Source: UBA6100 sp049658145
GTDB taxonomy: Bacteria; Actinomycetota; Coriobacteriia; Anaerosomatales; Anaerosomataceae
Length of the DNA: 64,000 nucleotides
Direction: 5' to 3'
NCBI GenBank assembly: GCA_049658145.1
Contig: JBASOJ010000044.1
Location: 4,601-68,600 of the forward strand
Position 1 is the first letter of the stretch, and every line of letters starts with the position of its first letter. Below the pieces are notes generated by a model. The model searched no databases. It saw only the letters and a list, made by a program, of their open reading frames with translations, and was not told the DNA's origin. Positions 43,170 to 51,628 of this stretch are shown here, in pieces. The position numbers and the translations under genes were made by a program.

Positions 43170-44105
43170 GTGACCATTCCACACCCCATCGCGATCGTCG
43201 GTCCCACCGCGGTCGGCAAGAGCGCTGTTGCCGAGCGCGTAGCCCTGCGCGTGCACGGCGAGATCATCGATGCGGACTCCATGCAGGTGTACCGCGGGAT
43301 GGACGTCGGCACGGCCAAGACCCCGTTGGCCGAGCGTCTGGTGCCGCACCACTGCCTAGACCTCGCCGATCCCGGCGCGCCGTACTCGGCTGCACTGTTC
43401 CAGCGCGATGCGCGCGCGGCCATAGAGTCGATCGCTGCCCGGGGTCTGGCCCCCGTGGTCGTCGGCGGTACAGGGCTCTACGTTCGCGCGGCGCTCGACG
43501 AGTTCTCGTTCCCCGAAGGAGAGCTCACCGACGACACACGCCTCGCGCTGGAGGGTCGCGCCGGCCGGATCGGCGCTGAGGCACTGCACGCCGAACTCGT
43601 GGCCGTAGATGCGCCCTCGGCCGCGCTCATCCACCCGAACAACGTGCGACGCACGATCCGTGCGCTCGAGATGCACGCGGCCGGCCGTTCGTACGCCGAC
43701 CAGGCATCGGGTTTCGCCCGCCGCGAGGCGCACTACCCGCACACGCGGTTCGTCGGGCTCACCATGGAGCGGGCTCTCCTGTACGCTCGCATCGACGCCA
43801 GAGTCGACGCGATGCTCGCTGAAGGCCTGATCGCCGAGGTCGAGTGTCTGCTTCAGGCGGGATACCGGGATGCACTCACGGCCGCACAGGCCATCGGCTA
43901 CAAGGAACTCGTCCCGGTGATCGAAGGTCGCGTGTCCCTGGAGACCGCCACTGCCGAGATCCAACACGCGTCGAGGCGCTACGCCAAGCGCCAGCTCACC
44001 TGGTTCCGCGCCGATCCGCGCATCGTCTGGCTCGACGTAACCGGACTGTCGACGCCTGACGCGACGCTGGCCGTGCTCGAACTGCTAGAATCGGCCGAAC
44101 AGTAG
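43170..44105 (+). CDS. miaA: tRNA dimethylallyltransferase
   Basis: Transfers a dimethylallyl group to A37 of tRNA, the step before MiaB. 311 aa with P-loop GPTAVGKSAVAE, DADSMQVYRGMDVGTAK, HHCLDLADP and the QAIGYKELVP segment near the C terminus. GTG start. dapF begins 17 bases after its stop. Confidence 0.95.
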   Translation: MTIPHPIAIVGPTAVGKSAVAERVALRVHGEIIDADSMQVYRGMDVGTAKTPLAERLVPHHCLDLADPGAPYSAALFQRDARAAIESIAARGLAPVVVGGTGLYVRAALDEFSFPEGELTDDTRLALEGRAGRIGAEALHAELVAVDAPSAALIHPNNVRRTIRALEMHAAGRSYADQASGFARREAHYPHTRFVGLTMERALLYARIDARVDAMLAEGLIAEVECLLQAGYRDALTAAQAIGYKELVPVIEGRVSLETATAEIQHASRRYAKRQLTWFRADPRIVWLDVTGLSTPDATLAVLELLESAEQ

Positions 44106-44122
44106 CCTCCGGGAGGAGCCAC

Positions 44123-44989
44123 GTGCAGCTCTTGTTCTCCAAGATGAACGGCCTCGGCAACGACTTCGTGTTCATCGAGGACCTTGATGAAGCCCTTGAC
44201 CTGTCCCCCGAAGCCGCCCAGTGGATCTGCGACCGCCACTTCGGCGTTGGTGCGGACGGGATCATCATGGTGCGTCCCGCCACAACGCCCGGGGCCGACT
44301 ACTACATGCACTATGTGAACGCCGACGGCTCGCTGGCCGAGATGTGCGGCAACGGCGCCCGCTGCTTCGCGAAGTACCTCGTCGACCACGGGCTGGTGGC
44401 CGCGGACGCTACTTCACTCGTTATCGAGACACTCGGCGGCCTCAAGCCGGTCACGTTCACGCGCGACGAGGATGGCCAGCTGCTCACGGCCACGGTGGAC
44501 ATGGGCACCCCGAGGTTCGCCCCGGAGGAGATCCCCGCGGTGTTCGAGGGCACGCAGGTCTACGACTGCCCGCTTGAAACGCCGTTCGGTGCCTTCGGCA
44601 TCACCGCAGTGAGCATGGGCAATCCGCACGTCATCATCTGGGTGGACGACGTCGACACGACCCCGGTCGAGACGGTCGGCCCGTTCATCGAGACGCACGA
44701 GCGGTTCCCCAGGGGCACGAACGTCGAGTTTGCGCAACTCATCGATGATGCGACCATCAAGATGCGCGTCTGGGAGCGCGGGGTGGGGGAGACGCTCGCC
44801 TGCGGGACCGGCGCGTGCGCGGTTGCCGTGGCCGGCACGCTCTCCTGTCGCGTCGGCCGCAGTACCACGATCGAACTGCCGGGCGGAGATCTCGAGGTCC
44901 GCTGGCACGAGAACGACCACGTGTACATGACGGGCTCGGCCACGGTCGCATTCGCGGGCACGATCGACCTGACCGACGAAGACTCCTAG
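44123..44989 (+). CDS. dapF: Diaminopimelate epimerase
   Basis: Converts LL- to meso-diaminopimelate for lysine and peptidoglycan. 288 aa; the catalytic cysteines lie in AEMCGNGARC and LACGTGACA, with the N-terminal KMNGLGNDFVFIED. GTG start after GGGAGGAG. dapL follows 87 bases later, consistent with consecutive steps of one pathway. Confidence 0.96.
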   Translation: MQLLFSKMNGLGNDFVFIEDLDEALDLSPEAAQWICDRHFGVGADGIIMVRPATTPGADYYMHYVNADGSLAEMCGNGARCFAKYLVDHGLVAADATSLVIETLGGLKPVTFTRDEDGQLLTATVDMGTPRFAPEEIPAVFEGTQVYDCPLETPFGAFGITAVSMGNPHVIIWVDDVDTTPVETVGPFIETHERFPRGTNVEFAQLIDDATIKMRVWERGVGETLACGTGACAVAVAGTLSCRVGRSTTIELPGGDLEVRWHENDHVYMTGSATVAFAGTIDLTDEDS

Positions 44990-44998
44990 CGACCGCAC

Positions 44999-45015
44999 CG
45001 CCCCTGTGGAGGGCG
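44999..45015 (+). terminator. Hairpin between dapF and dapL
   Basis: CGCCC (44999-45003) pairs with GGGCG (45011-45015) around CTGTGGA, followed by a T-rich stretch (GTTGCTGTTTGTT). Short but well placed, nine bases after the dapF stop. Confidence 0.35.
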
Positions 45016-45076
45016 CGTTGCTGTTTGTTACCATGTCCCGAAACACCGGAGCACCGCGTAGAGAAGGGGATACAAC

Positions 45077-46234
45077 GTGAGGATCGCACGCCGAATGGCC
45101 AACCTGCCCCCGTATCTGTTCGCGGAGATCGACCGCAAGCGGGCACTCAAGGAGGCCGAGGGCGTCGACGTCATCTCGCTCGGTATCGGGGATCCCGACC
45201 TTCCCACTCCGCAGCGGATCGTCGACGCGATGGCGCATGCGATCACGCTGCCCAAGAACCATCAGTACCCCGCCTACGCGGGCTCCGGGCCGTACCGCGC
45301 CGCCTGCGCCGAATGGATGACACGCCGCTTCGGCGTGGACCTCGACCCCGCCACTGAGGTGCTTGCCCTCATCGGGTCGAAGGAGGGCATCGCCCATCTG
45401 TTCCCGGCGTTCATCGACGAGGGCGACTACACGCTCGCCCCGGGCGTGGGCTACCCCGTGTACACCACCGGCGGCGTTCTCGTGGGCGGCAAGACGCACT
45501 ACATGCCCATGAACGAGGAGAACGACTGGCTCGCGGACTTCGAGTCCACGCCCGCCGACGTGCTCGCCCGCGCCAAGATGATGTTCATCAGCTACCCGAA
45601 CAACCCTGCGGCGGTCTCGGCGCCTGTCGAGTACTTCGACCGCGCGATCGCCTTCGCCAAAGCACACGACCTCCTTCTCGTGCACGACAACGCGTACTCG
45701 GAGATCGGCTTCGACGGCTACCTGCCGCCGAGCATCATGGAGCGTCCGGGCGCACGCGACGTGGCGATCGAACTCTTCAGCTGCTCGAAGTCGTACAACA
45801 TGACCGGCTGGCGTATCGCGTTCGCATGCGGTAACGCCGAGGCGATCACGGCCCTCGGCACCGTGAAGAGCAACATCGACTCCGGGGCTTTCACCGCCGT
45901 GCAGGACGCGGCGATGGAGGCGATGCTCGGGCCGCAGGACGACGTCGCCGAGATGCGGAGGATCTACCAGCGCCGTCGGGACATCGTCCTGGCCGCGCTG
46001 GATACGATCGGACTCACGGCGCGCCCCTCGGCCGGCACCATCTACGTCTGGGCGAAGATCCCCGAGGGCTACACCTCCGTGGAGTACGCCACGGCCGTGC
46101 TCGACAAGGCTGGCGTCATCGTCCCCGCGGGCAGCGCGTACGGTCCCGATGGCGAGGGCTACATCCGCATCTCGCTCGCCACGCCGGACGACCGCCTCGC
46201 CGAGGCGCTCGAGCGCATGGCCGGAACACTCTAA
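45077..46234 (+). CDS. dapL: LL-diaminopimelate aminotransferase
   Basis: Class I/II PLP aminotransferase (385 aa) that makes LL-DAP directly from tetrahydrodipicolinate. It has LGIGDPDLPTP, YPAYAGSGPYRAA, YPNNPAAVSAP, HDNAYSEIGFDG and the PLP-lysine motif SCSKSYNMTGWR. The DapL-type N terminus (RRMANLPPYLFAEID) and its place beside dapF favour DapL over an aspartate aminotransferase. GTG start. This implies the short aminotransferase route, with no need for succinylated intermediates. Confidence 0.88.
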   Translation: MRIARRMANLPPYLFAEIDRKRALKEAEGVDVISLGIGDPDLPTPQRIVDAMAHAITLPKNHQYPAYAGSGPYRAACAEWMTRRFGVDLDPATEVLALIGSKEGIAHLFPAFIDEGDYTLAPGVGYPVYTTGGVLVGGKTHYMPMNEENDWLADFESTPADVLARAKMMFISYPNNPAAVSAPVEYFDRAIAFAKAHDLLLVHDNAYSEIGFDGYLPPSIMERPGARDVAIELFSCSKSYNMTGWRIAFACGNAEAITALGTVKSNIDSGAFTAVQDAAMEAMLGPQDDVAEMRRIYQRRRDIVLAALDTIGLTARPSAGTIYVWAKIPEGYTSVEYATAVLDKAGVIVPAGSAYGPDGEGYIRISLATPDDRLAEALERMAGTL

Positions 46235-46250
46235 GGAGCAACCCTTACAC

Positions 46251-47540
46251 ATGACGCGTGACTCATACGAGGTAGTGGGCGATGCCGAGGAACGGGCACT
46301 GCTCGTCGGCATCGATCGCTCACGTTCGGATGGCTGGACGCTCGAGGACGATCTGGCCGAGCTCGCCAGGCTCGCCGACACCGCAGGAGCGGTCGTCGTC
46401 GGTTCCGCAACGCAGCGAATGGAGCGACCGAACCCCCGCACGTTCATCGGCACCGGCAAAGCCGCCGAGATCGAGGAGCTCGCGCGCGACGAGAAGGCCA
46501 CACTCGTGGTCTTCGACGACGATCTCACGCCGAGCCAGCAGGCCAACCTCGAGGGGCTGCTGCCTCAGGTCCGTGTCATCGACCGAACGCAGTTGATCCT
46601 CGACATATTCGCGCTTCATGCGGTGAGTCACGAAGGCAAGCTGCAGGTCGAGCTCGCGCGGCTCGAGTACCTGCTACCGCGACTGCGCGGCATGTGGGGG
46701 CATCTCGAGGCCGAGCGCCTCGGCGGCGGCAGGGGAGCCCGGTTCGGCGCCGGCGAATCACAGTTGGAGAGCGACCGTCGTCTCACCAGGAGGCGCATCT
46801 CCGAGTTGAAGCGCGAGCTCAAGCAGGTCTCGCGCACACGTGAGACACAGCGTGCATCGCGGGCCCGCTCGGGGGTGTACCGCATAGCGCTCGTGGGCTA
46901 CACGAACGCAGGCAAGTCCACGCTCCTGAACGCACTCACTGACGCCGGGGTTCTCGTGCAGGACCAGCTCTTCGCCACGCTCGACGCCACGACCCGGCGC
47001 CTGAGTCTCCCGGACGGCCGGGATGTCACCCTCACGGACACCGTCGGCTTCATCAACAAGCTTCCGCACGGTCTGGTCGAAGCCTTCAAGTCCACCCTCG
47101 ATGAGGTGAGGGAGGCTGACCTGCTATTGCATGTCGTCGATGCGTCCCATCCGAACGCAGGGGCTCAGATCGCGGCAGTCAACGAAGTGCTCCAGGAACT
47201 GGGCACGTCCGGGAAGCCGCAGCTCATCGCGTACAACAAGACGGACCTGCTCCCGAAGCACGAGACTGAGCGGCTGGCCGGGCTGCCCGGCGCTGTCGCG
47301 ATCTCGGCGAGCGCCCGCGTAGGACTCGACGCGCTGCTGGAGCGCATCGCGGTGATCGCCGCTCAGAGCGGAACCGCCATCACGGTGCTGATCCCGTACG
47401 AGCACGGCGAGATGGTGCGGCTGGCGCATGACGGCGCCCACGTGCTCTCCGAGGAGCACACGCCCGAGGGAACGCTGCTCACGATCGTGCCGCCGCCGGA
47501 GATCGCCGGACGTTTCGCCGAGTTCGCCCCGAAGCGCTAG
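46251..47540 (+). CDS. hflX: GTPase HflX
   Basis: Ribosome-binding GTPase that splits stalled ribosomes under stress. 429 aa from ATG 46251: HflX N-terminal domain (PRTFIGTGKAAEIEEL), a glycine-rich linker (ERLGGGRGARFGAGESQLE), a coiled coil, then the G domain with GYTNAGKSTLLN, DTVGFINKLP and NKTD. It ends four bases from the convergent lexA stop, with no room for a conventional terminator between them. Confidence 0.94.
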   Translation: MTRDSYEVVGDAEERALLVGIDRSRSDGWTLEDDLAELARLADTAGAVVVGSATQRMERPNPRTFIGTGKAAEIEELARDEKATLVVFDDDLTPSQQANLEGLLPQVRVIDRTQLILDIFALHAVSHEGKLQVELARLEYLLPRLRGMWGHLEAERLGGGRGARFGAGESQLESDRRLTRRRISELKRELKQVSRTRETQRASRARSGVYRIALVGYTNAGKSTLLNALTDAGVLVQDQLFATLDATTRRLSLPDGRDVTLTDTVGFINKLPHGLVEAFKSTLDEVREADLLLHVVDASHPNAGAQIAAVNEVLQELGTSGKPQLIAYNKTDLLPKHETERLAGLPGAVAISASARVGLDALLERIAVIAAQSGTAITVLIPYEHGEMVRLAHDGAHVLSEEHTPEGTLLTIVPPPEIAGRFAEFAPKR

Positions 47541-47544
47541 AGAG

Positions 47545-48177
47545 CTACATCCGCCGGAACAGCGCAACGACCTTGCCGAGAATGGTGAAGTCGACGTGTT
47601 CATCGGCGTAGATCGGCTCCATCGCCCGGTTCTCCGGCTGGAGGCGGATCCGTGCGCCCTCTCGGAAGAAGCGCTTCACGGTAGCCTCCTCGTTCAGCAT
47701 CGCCACCACGATCTCACCGTTGGTGGCCGTGTGCTGTTGGCGCACCACCACGAAATCGCCATCGAGGATGCCGGCGTCGATCATGCTCTCGCCCTTGACC
47801 CGCAGAATGAACGTGTCCTCGCCTGCGAACGAGGCGGGGAGGGGCATTGTGGATTCGATGTTCTCGGCCGCAAGGATCGGAGCACCAGCGGCCACCTGGC
47901 CGACGAGCGGCACGGCCTGTACGCGCTCGTAGTCGATCCCGCGCTCGGTATCGCGGTAGTCAAGCACCTCGAGAGCGCGGGGCTTGGACGGGTCACGGCG
48001 GATGAGACCCTTCGCCTCAAGTGCGGCGAGATGCGAGTGGACGGTCGATGAGGACGAAAGTCCTACGGCCTCTCCGATCTCGCGCACCGAGGGCGGGAAG
48101 CCACGGCGATGGATCTCCGCGCGGATGTAGTCGAGGATCTCACGCTGCCGTGAGGTGAGCTCGCGCTTGTATGCCAT
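47545..48177 (-). CDS. lexA: LexA repressor
   Basis: 210 aa from ATG 48177 after GAGGGGG; longer in-frame starts would run through its own operators. The N-terminal winged helix (LTSRQREILDYIRAEI, GFPPSVREIG) is followed by the self-cleavage site Ala-Gly in VAAGAPILA, catalytic Ser in GESMIDAGILDGD and Lys in EEATVKRFF. It represses recA, itself and probably the divergent LysM gene, judged by matching operators. Confidence 0.97.
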   Translation of the reverse strand: MAYKRELTSRQREILDYIRAEIHRRGFPPSVREIGEAVGLSSSSTVHSHLAALEAKGLIRRDPSKPRALEVLDYRDTERGIDYERVQAVPLVGQVAAGAPILAAENIESTMPLPASFAGEDTFILRVKGESMIDAGILDGDFVVVRQQHTATNGEIVVAMLNEEATVKRFFREGARIRLQPENRAMEPIYADEHVDFTILGKVVALFRRM

Positions 48178-48210
48178 GGAGACCCCCTCGATCGGAAACA
48201 CTTCGTCTGC

Positions 48211-48239
48211 AGTGTACGTCAGCATGTGCGCGCATGCAA
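48211..48239 (-). promoter_or_regulatory. lexA promoter
   Basis: On the minus strand TTGCAT (48239-48234), a 17-bp spacer and TACACT (48216-48211) form a good sigma-70 promoter, 33 bp before the lexA start codon. A degenerate LexA box (48238-48249) touches the -35. Confidence 0.6.
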
Positions 48240-48307
48240 ACACACGTTCGTATATTCTCTTGCGGTGCGAACACATGTTCGCTATCATCTGATACGAACG
48301 TATGTTC
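48238..48307. promoter_or_regulatory. Cluster of LexA operators and promoter of the LysM gene
   Basis: Two perfect GAAC-N4-GTTC sites lie at 48269-48280 (GAACACATGTTC) and 48296-48307 (GAACGTATGTTC), plus a one-mismatch site AAACACACGTTC at 48238-48249. On the plus strand TTGCGG (48260-48265) with a 17-bp spacer and TATCAT (48283-48288) is a likely promoter for the LysM gene, with the first perfect box in its spacer exactly as at recA. Confidence 0.8.
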
Positions 48308-48375
48308 GGTGGACCGCGAGTGATGTCAGACCGGTCGGATAGGGTCGACGCACAGGCCGCTTGGATGGAGGAACG

Positions 48376-48759
48376 ATGCAGTACGCAGCCACCTACACTA
48401 CGGTCCGGGCCACCGCTCGACGCGGGTGCGCGGCCCGAGAGCGACGAACCCTCGGCCGATCGCGGATTACGGCACACGTCATCGTCGGCGTGCTGCTCGC
48501 CTCCGCACTACTCGTCACGCTCGCATCGCTCGCACACGATCCGGAGGCGCCGCTTCCTGCCTCCTGGGGCACGGTGTCCGTGAGCCAGAACGCGACCCTC
48601 TGGAGCATCGCCGAAGCCCACCCGGTGGAGGGACGATCCACAGTCGATACCGTGGAGCTGATCGCGGCGGAGAACAACCTCGCCGACTGCACCATCCACG
48701 CAGGTCAGGTCCTCCGCGTGCCTGCCTCGCAACCATCACTGGTTCTGGTGCAACGCTAG
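48376..48759 (+). CDS. SOS-linked membrane LysM protein (YneA/ChiZ-like)
   Basis: 127 aa from ATG 48376 after GGAGG. A basic N terminus, one membrane helix (about residues 35-55), then a LysM domain (VSVSQNATLWSIAEAHPV, ending HAGQVLRVP). Bacillus yneA and mycobacterial Rv2719c, SOS-induced cell-division inhibitors, have the same layout: small, one helix, LysM, divergent from lexA, LexA-controlled. Sequence similarity to them is low by eye, so the functional link rests on architecture, synteny and operators. Confidence 0.75.
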   Translation: MQYAATYTTVRATARRGCAARERRTLGRSRITAHVIVGVLLASALLVTLASLAHDPEAPLPASWGTVSVSQNATLWSIAEAHPVEGRSTVDTVELIAAENNLADCTIHAGQVLRVPASQPSLVLVQR

Positions 48760-48817
48760 GACGAGCAGGTTCCGGGCGCACCCCACAATCTCGTCCCTCG
48801 ATTATGCACTTGCCCTG

Positions 48818-48846
48818 TTGTCGCCCCATATCTTGTGTGCTAGGCT
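48818..48846 (+). promoter_or_regulatory. nrdR promoter
   Basis: TTGTCG (48818-48823), a 17-bp spacer and TAGGCT (48841-48846), with the same spacing and -10 type as the recA promoter. ATATCTTGTGT (48829-48839) resembles half of an NrdR box, which would allow autoregulation, but the other half is not convincing. Confidence 0.55.
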
Positions 48847-48877
48847 TTCGCCAGTCCTAGATATGGGGGATATGCCG

Positions 48878-49324
48878 ATGAAGTGCCCGTTCTGCGGTCA
48901 CAGCGAGACCAAAGTGGTCGATTCGCGCGACTCGGACGCCCAGGACGCGATCAGACGGCGGCGTGAGTGTCTCGAGTGCGCAAAGCGTTTCACGACCTAC
49001 GAGCGCCGCGAAGAGATGCCGCTCATGGTCATCAAGAAGGACGGTTCCACAGAGCCGTTCGATCGAGGGAAGCTGCTGCGTGGTCTGGTCGTAGCCACGG
49101 CCAAGCGTCCGGTATCGACTGCACGGCTCGAAGCGCTTATCGACGACATCGAAGCTGAGCTTCACAATGCCATGCAGTACGAGATTCCCGCCAAGCGGCT
49201 TGGGGATATGGTGCTCGTACGGCTCCTCGATCTGGACAAGGTCGCATACATCCGTTTCGCATCGGTCTACAAGGAGTTCGCCGACCTCGATGGATTCACC
49301 TCCGAGCTCAAGAAGCTCGGCTGA
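48878..49324 (+). CDS. nrdR: Transcriptional repressor NrdR
   Basis: 148 aa. Zinc ribbon MKCPFCG...CLEC (Cys 3, 6, 31, 34), RRRREC and FTTYER, then an ATP-cone domain (VIKKDGSTEPFDRGKLLRGL). It senses ATP/dATP and represses ribonucleotide reductase genes. ATG 48878 is chosen over in-frame ATGs at 48863 and 48872 because GGGGGA lies seven bases before it. No nrd gene is in the window, but dut and a small redox protein follow. Confidence 0.95.
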   Translation: MKCPFCGHSETKVVDSRDSDAQDAIRRRRECLECAKRFTTYERREEMPLMVIKKDGSTEPFDRGKLLRGLVVATAKRPVSTARLEALIDDIEAELHNAMQYEIPAKRLGDMVLVRLLDLDKVAYIRFASVYKEFADLDGFTSELKKLG

Positions 49325-49357
49325 CCTTCCCGACGACGTAGCCCAGGAGCCCGGCAG

Positions 49358-49603
49358 ATGGAAGTGAAGCTGTTCGTCCGCGATGACTGCCCACAGTGCC
49401 CGGAAGCTCGTGAGGCATGCGACGGCATCGCCAACCTCTCCGTCTACGACCTGGGTGACTTGCGGGGCATCGCAGAAGCATCCTTGTTGGGCGTCGCCTC
49501 GGCGCCATCGATCGTCGTCGTCGATTCCTCGGGCCGCGAGGTGGCCGGATGGCGTGGCACCACACCCGACCCGTCAGACCTCCGCGCGATACTTGCGAAC
49601 TGA
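49358..49603 (+). CDS. Small thioredoxin/glutaredoxin-fold protein
   Basis: 81 aa with a CPQC active site at residues 11-14 (RDDCPQCPEA), cis-Pro region VASAPSIVVVD, and a compact four-strand thioredoxin pattern. NrdH-type proteins donate electrons to ribonucleotide reductase, and its place between nrdR and dut fits a nucleotide-synthesis role. The CPQC motif differs from the NrdH CxQC consensus mainly in the first spacer residue. The partner cannot be proven. Confidence 0.7.
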   Translation: MEVKLFVRDDCPQCPEAREACDGIANLSVYDLGDLRGIAEASLLGVASAPSIVVVDSSGREVAGWRGTTPDPSDLRAILAN

Positions 49604-49622
49604 GGTGGCACCTCCGGTGGAC

Positions 49623-50048
49623 ATGAGGATCAAGCGGCTCGACCCGGACCTTCCGCTGCCGTCCTATGCGCATCCGGGTGACGCCGGACTCGACCTGTAC
49701 TCCGCCGAGGACCGCACCCTCGCCCCGCACCAACGTGCTCTCATCGGCACCGGCATCGCCGTCGCCATCCCCGATGGCTACGCCGGATTCGTCCAACCCC
49801 GAAGCGGCCTCGCGCTCAAGCGGGGCCTTTCTCTTGTGAACACGCCCGGTCTCATCGACGCCCACTATCGTGGCGAGATCAAGCTGATCGCGATCAACCT
49901 CGATCCGTCGACCCCCGTGACGATCACACGCGGCGAGAAGGTCGCTCAGCTGGTGCTCCAGCGCGTCGAACGCGCGGAACTCGTGGAATCGGACGACCTG
50001 GACGAGACGCCGCGCGGGACCGGCGGGTTCGGGAGTACGGGTGTCTGA
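49623..50048 (+). CDS. dut: dUTP diphosphatase
   Basis: Hydrolyses dUTP to dUMP. 141 aa from ATG 49623 (MRIKRLDPDLPLPSY is the usual N terminus); GTG 49605 or 49617 are alternatives nearer the GAGGTGG. All trimeric dUTPase motifs are present: GDAGLDLYS, PRSGLALKRG, GLIDAHYRGEIK, EKVAQLVLQ, and the C-terminal RGTGGFGSTG that closes over the substrate. Confidence 0.95.
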   Translation: MRIKRLDPDLPLPSYAHPGDAGLDLYSAEDRTLAPHQRALIGTGIAVAIPDGYAGFVQPRSGLALKRGLSLVNTPGLIDAHYRGEIKLIAINLDPSTPVTITRGEKVAQLVLQRVERAELVESDDLDETPRGTGGFGSTGV

Positions 50049-50072
50049 CCATACCCGATCACCGGTGTTCGA

Positions 50073-50090
50073 CAGGCGCGAGTGCGCCTG
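50073..50090 (+). terminator. Hairpin after dut
   Basis: CAGGCGC (50073-50079) pairs with GCGCCTG (50084-50090) around GAGT, 24 bp past the dut stop. No T-run. The rest of the 214-bp gap before the permease shows no recognisable riboswitch. Confidence 0.45.
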
Positions 50091-50262
50091 TAAAGCTGCC
50101 ATCGGCACTGACCTGGTACCACGGGAGGAGGGATCGCCACACCGGACACGACGCCCGCACGCACGACCATCGTCCTGAAGGGCGAGGTCGTGCCTCGCGG
50201 TGACGTACTCAGCAAACGCTGACCGCACTTCCGACAACGACTACGAACGAAAGGCCGATGCG

Positions 50263-51618
50263 ATGGAGAAGTTCTTCAAGTTCAGCGAGCGTGGTACCAC
50301 ACTCAAGACAGAGATCCTCGCGGGTGTGGTCACCTTCATGACGATGGCGTACATCATCTTCGTGAACCCGGGCATCCTTTCGGCAGCCTTCGGCGATGCC
50401 GGCGCTGAGTGGATCCCGGCCCTTGCTACCGCGACCGCACTCGGCGCCGCTCTCATGTGTCTTGCGATGGGCCTCATCGCGAATCGTCCGCTCGCTCTCG
50501 CCTCGGGGATGGGCCTCAATGCGGTCGTTGCGTTCAGCATCATCCTGGGTGCCGGCGTTCCGTGGCAGGTCGGCATGTCAGTGGTCTTTGTCGAGGGCAT
50601 CGTCATCCTGCTGCTCGTGATGACCGGCCTGCGCGAAGCGATCATGAACGCCATCCCGATCAACCTCAAACGCGCGATCGGCGTGGGTATCGGTCTGTTC
50701 ATCACCTTCATCGGCCTCGTCGACGGCGGGCTGGTGACCGCCAATCCGGCGACGCTCGTTCAGCTCGGCGATTTCAGCAATCCTGCTGTCTGGGTCACCC
50801 TGATCGGCCTGGTGGCGATCTTCGCGTTCATGGCCCTCAAGGTTAAGGGCGACATCCTCTGGGGCATCCTCGTCGCTGCTGTGGCCGCGCTCATCTTCAA
50901 GGTGACAAGCCTGCCCACGAGCATCGTAGCCACTCCTGACTTCAGCACCTTCTTCGCCCCATTCCAGACCCCGGAGGGCACCGACTCCATCGCCCTTCTG
51001 CAGGTCTTCACCCCCACGCTGCTGCTCTTCGTGTTCGCCGTCATGCTGACCGACTTCTTCGACACCATGGGCACGGTGCTCTCGGTGGGCGAGCAGGCCG
51101 GCTTCGTCGGGGAGGACGGCAAGATCCCCGGCATCCGCAACATCCTCGCCGTTGACTCCGTGGCCGCCGCAGTCGGCGGTCTGTTCGGCGCGAGCTCCAT
51201 CACCACCTACGTCGAGTCGGCCGCAGGCGTCGCCGAAGGCGGACGCACGGGCCTCACCTCGGTCGTAACCGGCCTGCTCTTCGCGCTGACCGTGTTCTTC
51301 ACGCCGATCATCTCCATGATCGGCGGCTCGACCTCCATAACCGCCGGTGCGCTGATCGTCGTGGGCTTCCTGATGATGACCAACATCAAGGAGATCCCGT
51401 GGACCGACTTCGAGAACGCGTTCCCGGCGTTCCTGGTGATCGTCGGCATCCCGCTCACGTACAACATCAGCTATGGCATCGGCCTCGGCTTCATCAGCTA
51501 CGTGATCATCAAGCTCCTCAACAAGAAGGCAGGGGAGATCCACTGGCTGATGTATGTCGTGAGCGCCCTCTTCGTCATCGCCTTCATCCTGCCCAGCATC
51601 CAGGCTGCGATCGGGTAG
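50263..51618 (+). CDS. NCS2-type adenine/guanine/hypoxanthine permease (AzgA/PbuG group)
   Basis: 451 aa from ATG 50263 (MEKFFKFSERGTTLKTEILA, the usual start of this group), after AAAGG. About 12-14 helices; conserved TFMTMAYIIFVNP, ASGMGLNAVVAF, DFFDTMGT and FGASSITTYVESAAGVAEGGRTG. Takes up purine bases by proton symport. It is ten bases upstream of a uracil permease, so the pair is a salvage-uptake operon. Confidence 0.9.
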   Translation: MEKFFKFSERGTTLKTEILAGVVTFMTMAYIIFVNPGILSAAFGDAGAEWIPALATATALGAALMCLAMGLIANRPLALASGMGLNAVVAFSIILGAGVPWQVGMSVVFVEGIVILLLVMTGLREAIMNAIPINLKRAIGVGIGLFITFIGLVDGGLVTANPATLVQLGDFSNPAVWVTLIGLVAIFAFMALKVKGDILWGILVAAVAALIFKVTSLPTSIVATPDFSTFFAPFQTPEGTDSIALLQVFTPTLLLFVFAVMLTDFFDTMGTVLSVGEQAGFVGEDGKIPGIRNILAVDSVAAAVGGLFGASSITTYVESAAGVAEGGRTGLTSVVTGLLFALTVFFTPIISMIGGSTSITAGALIVVGFLMMTNIKEIPWTDFENAFPAFLVIVGIPLTYNISYGIGLGFISYVIIKLLNKKAGEIHWLMYVVSALFVIAFILPSIQAAIG

Positions 51619-51628
51619 GGAGATACAC

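Noticed and set aside
44414..46546. A 710-codon open frame antisense to dapF and dapL
   Set aside because: It spans two well-supported genes and an intergenic gap on the other strand. The product is compositionally biased, so it is a shadow.
50049..50262. Possible purine riboswitch before the purine permease
   Set aside because: None of the conserved core of known purine, PRPP or related riboswitches could be found; only a short hairpin near dut is clear.
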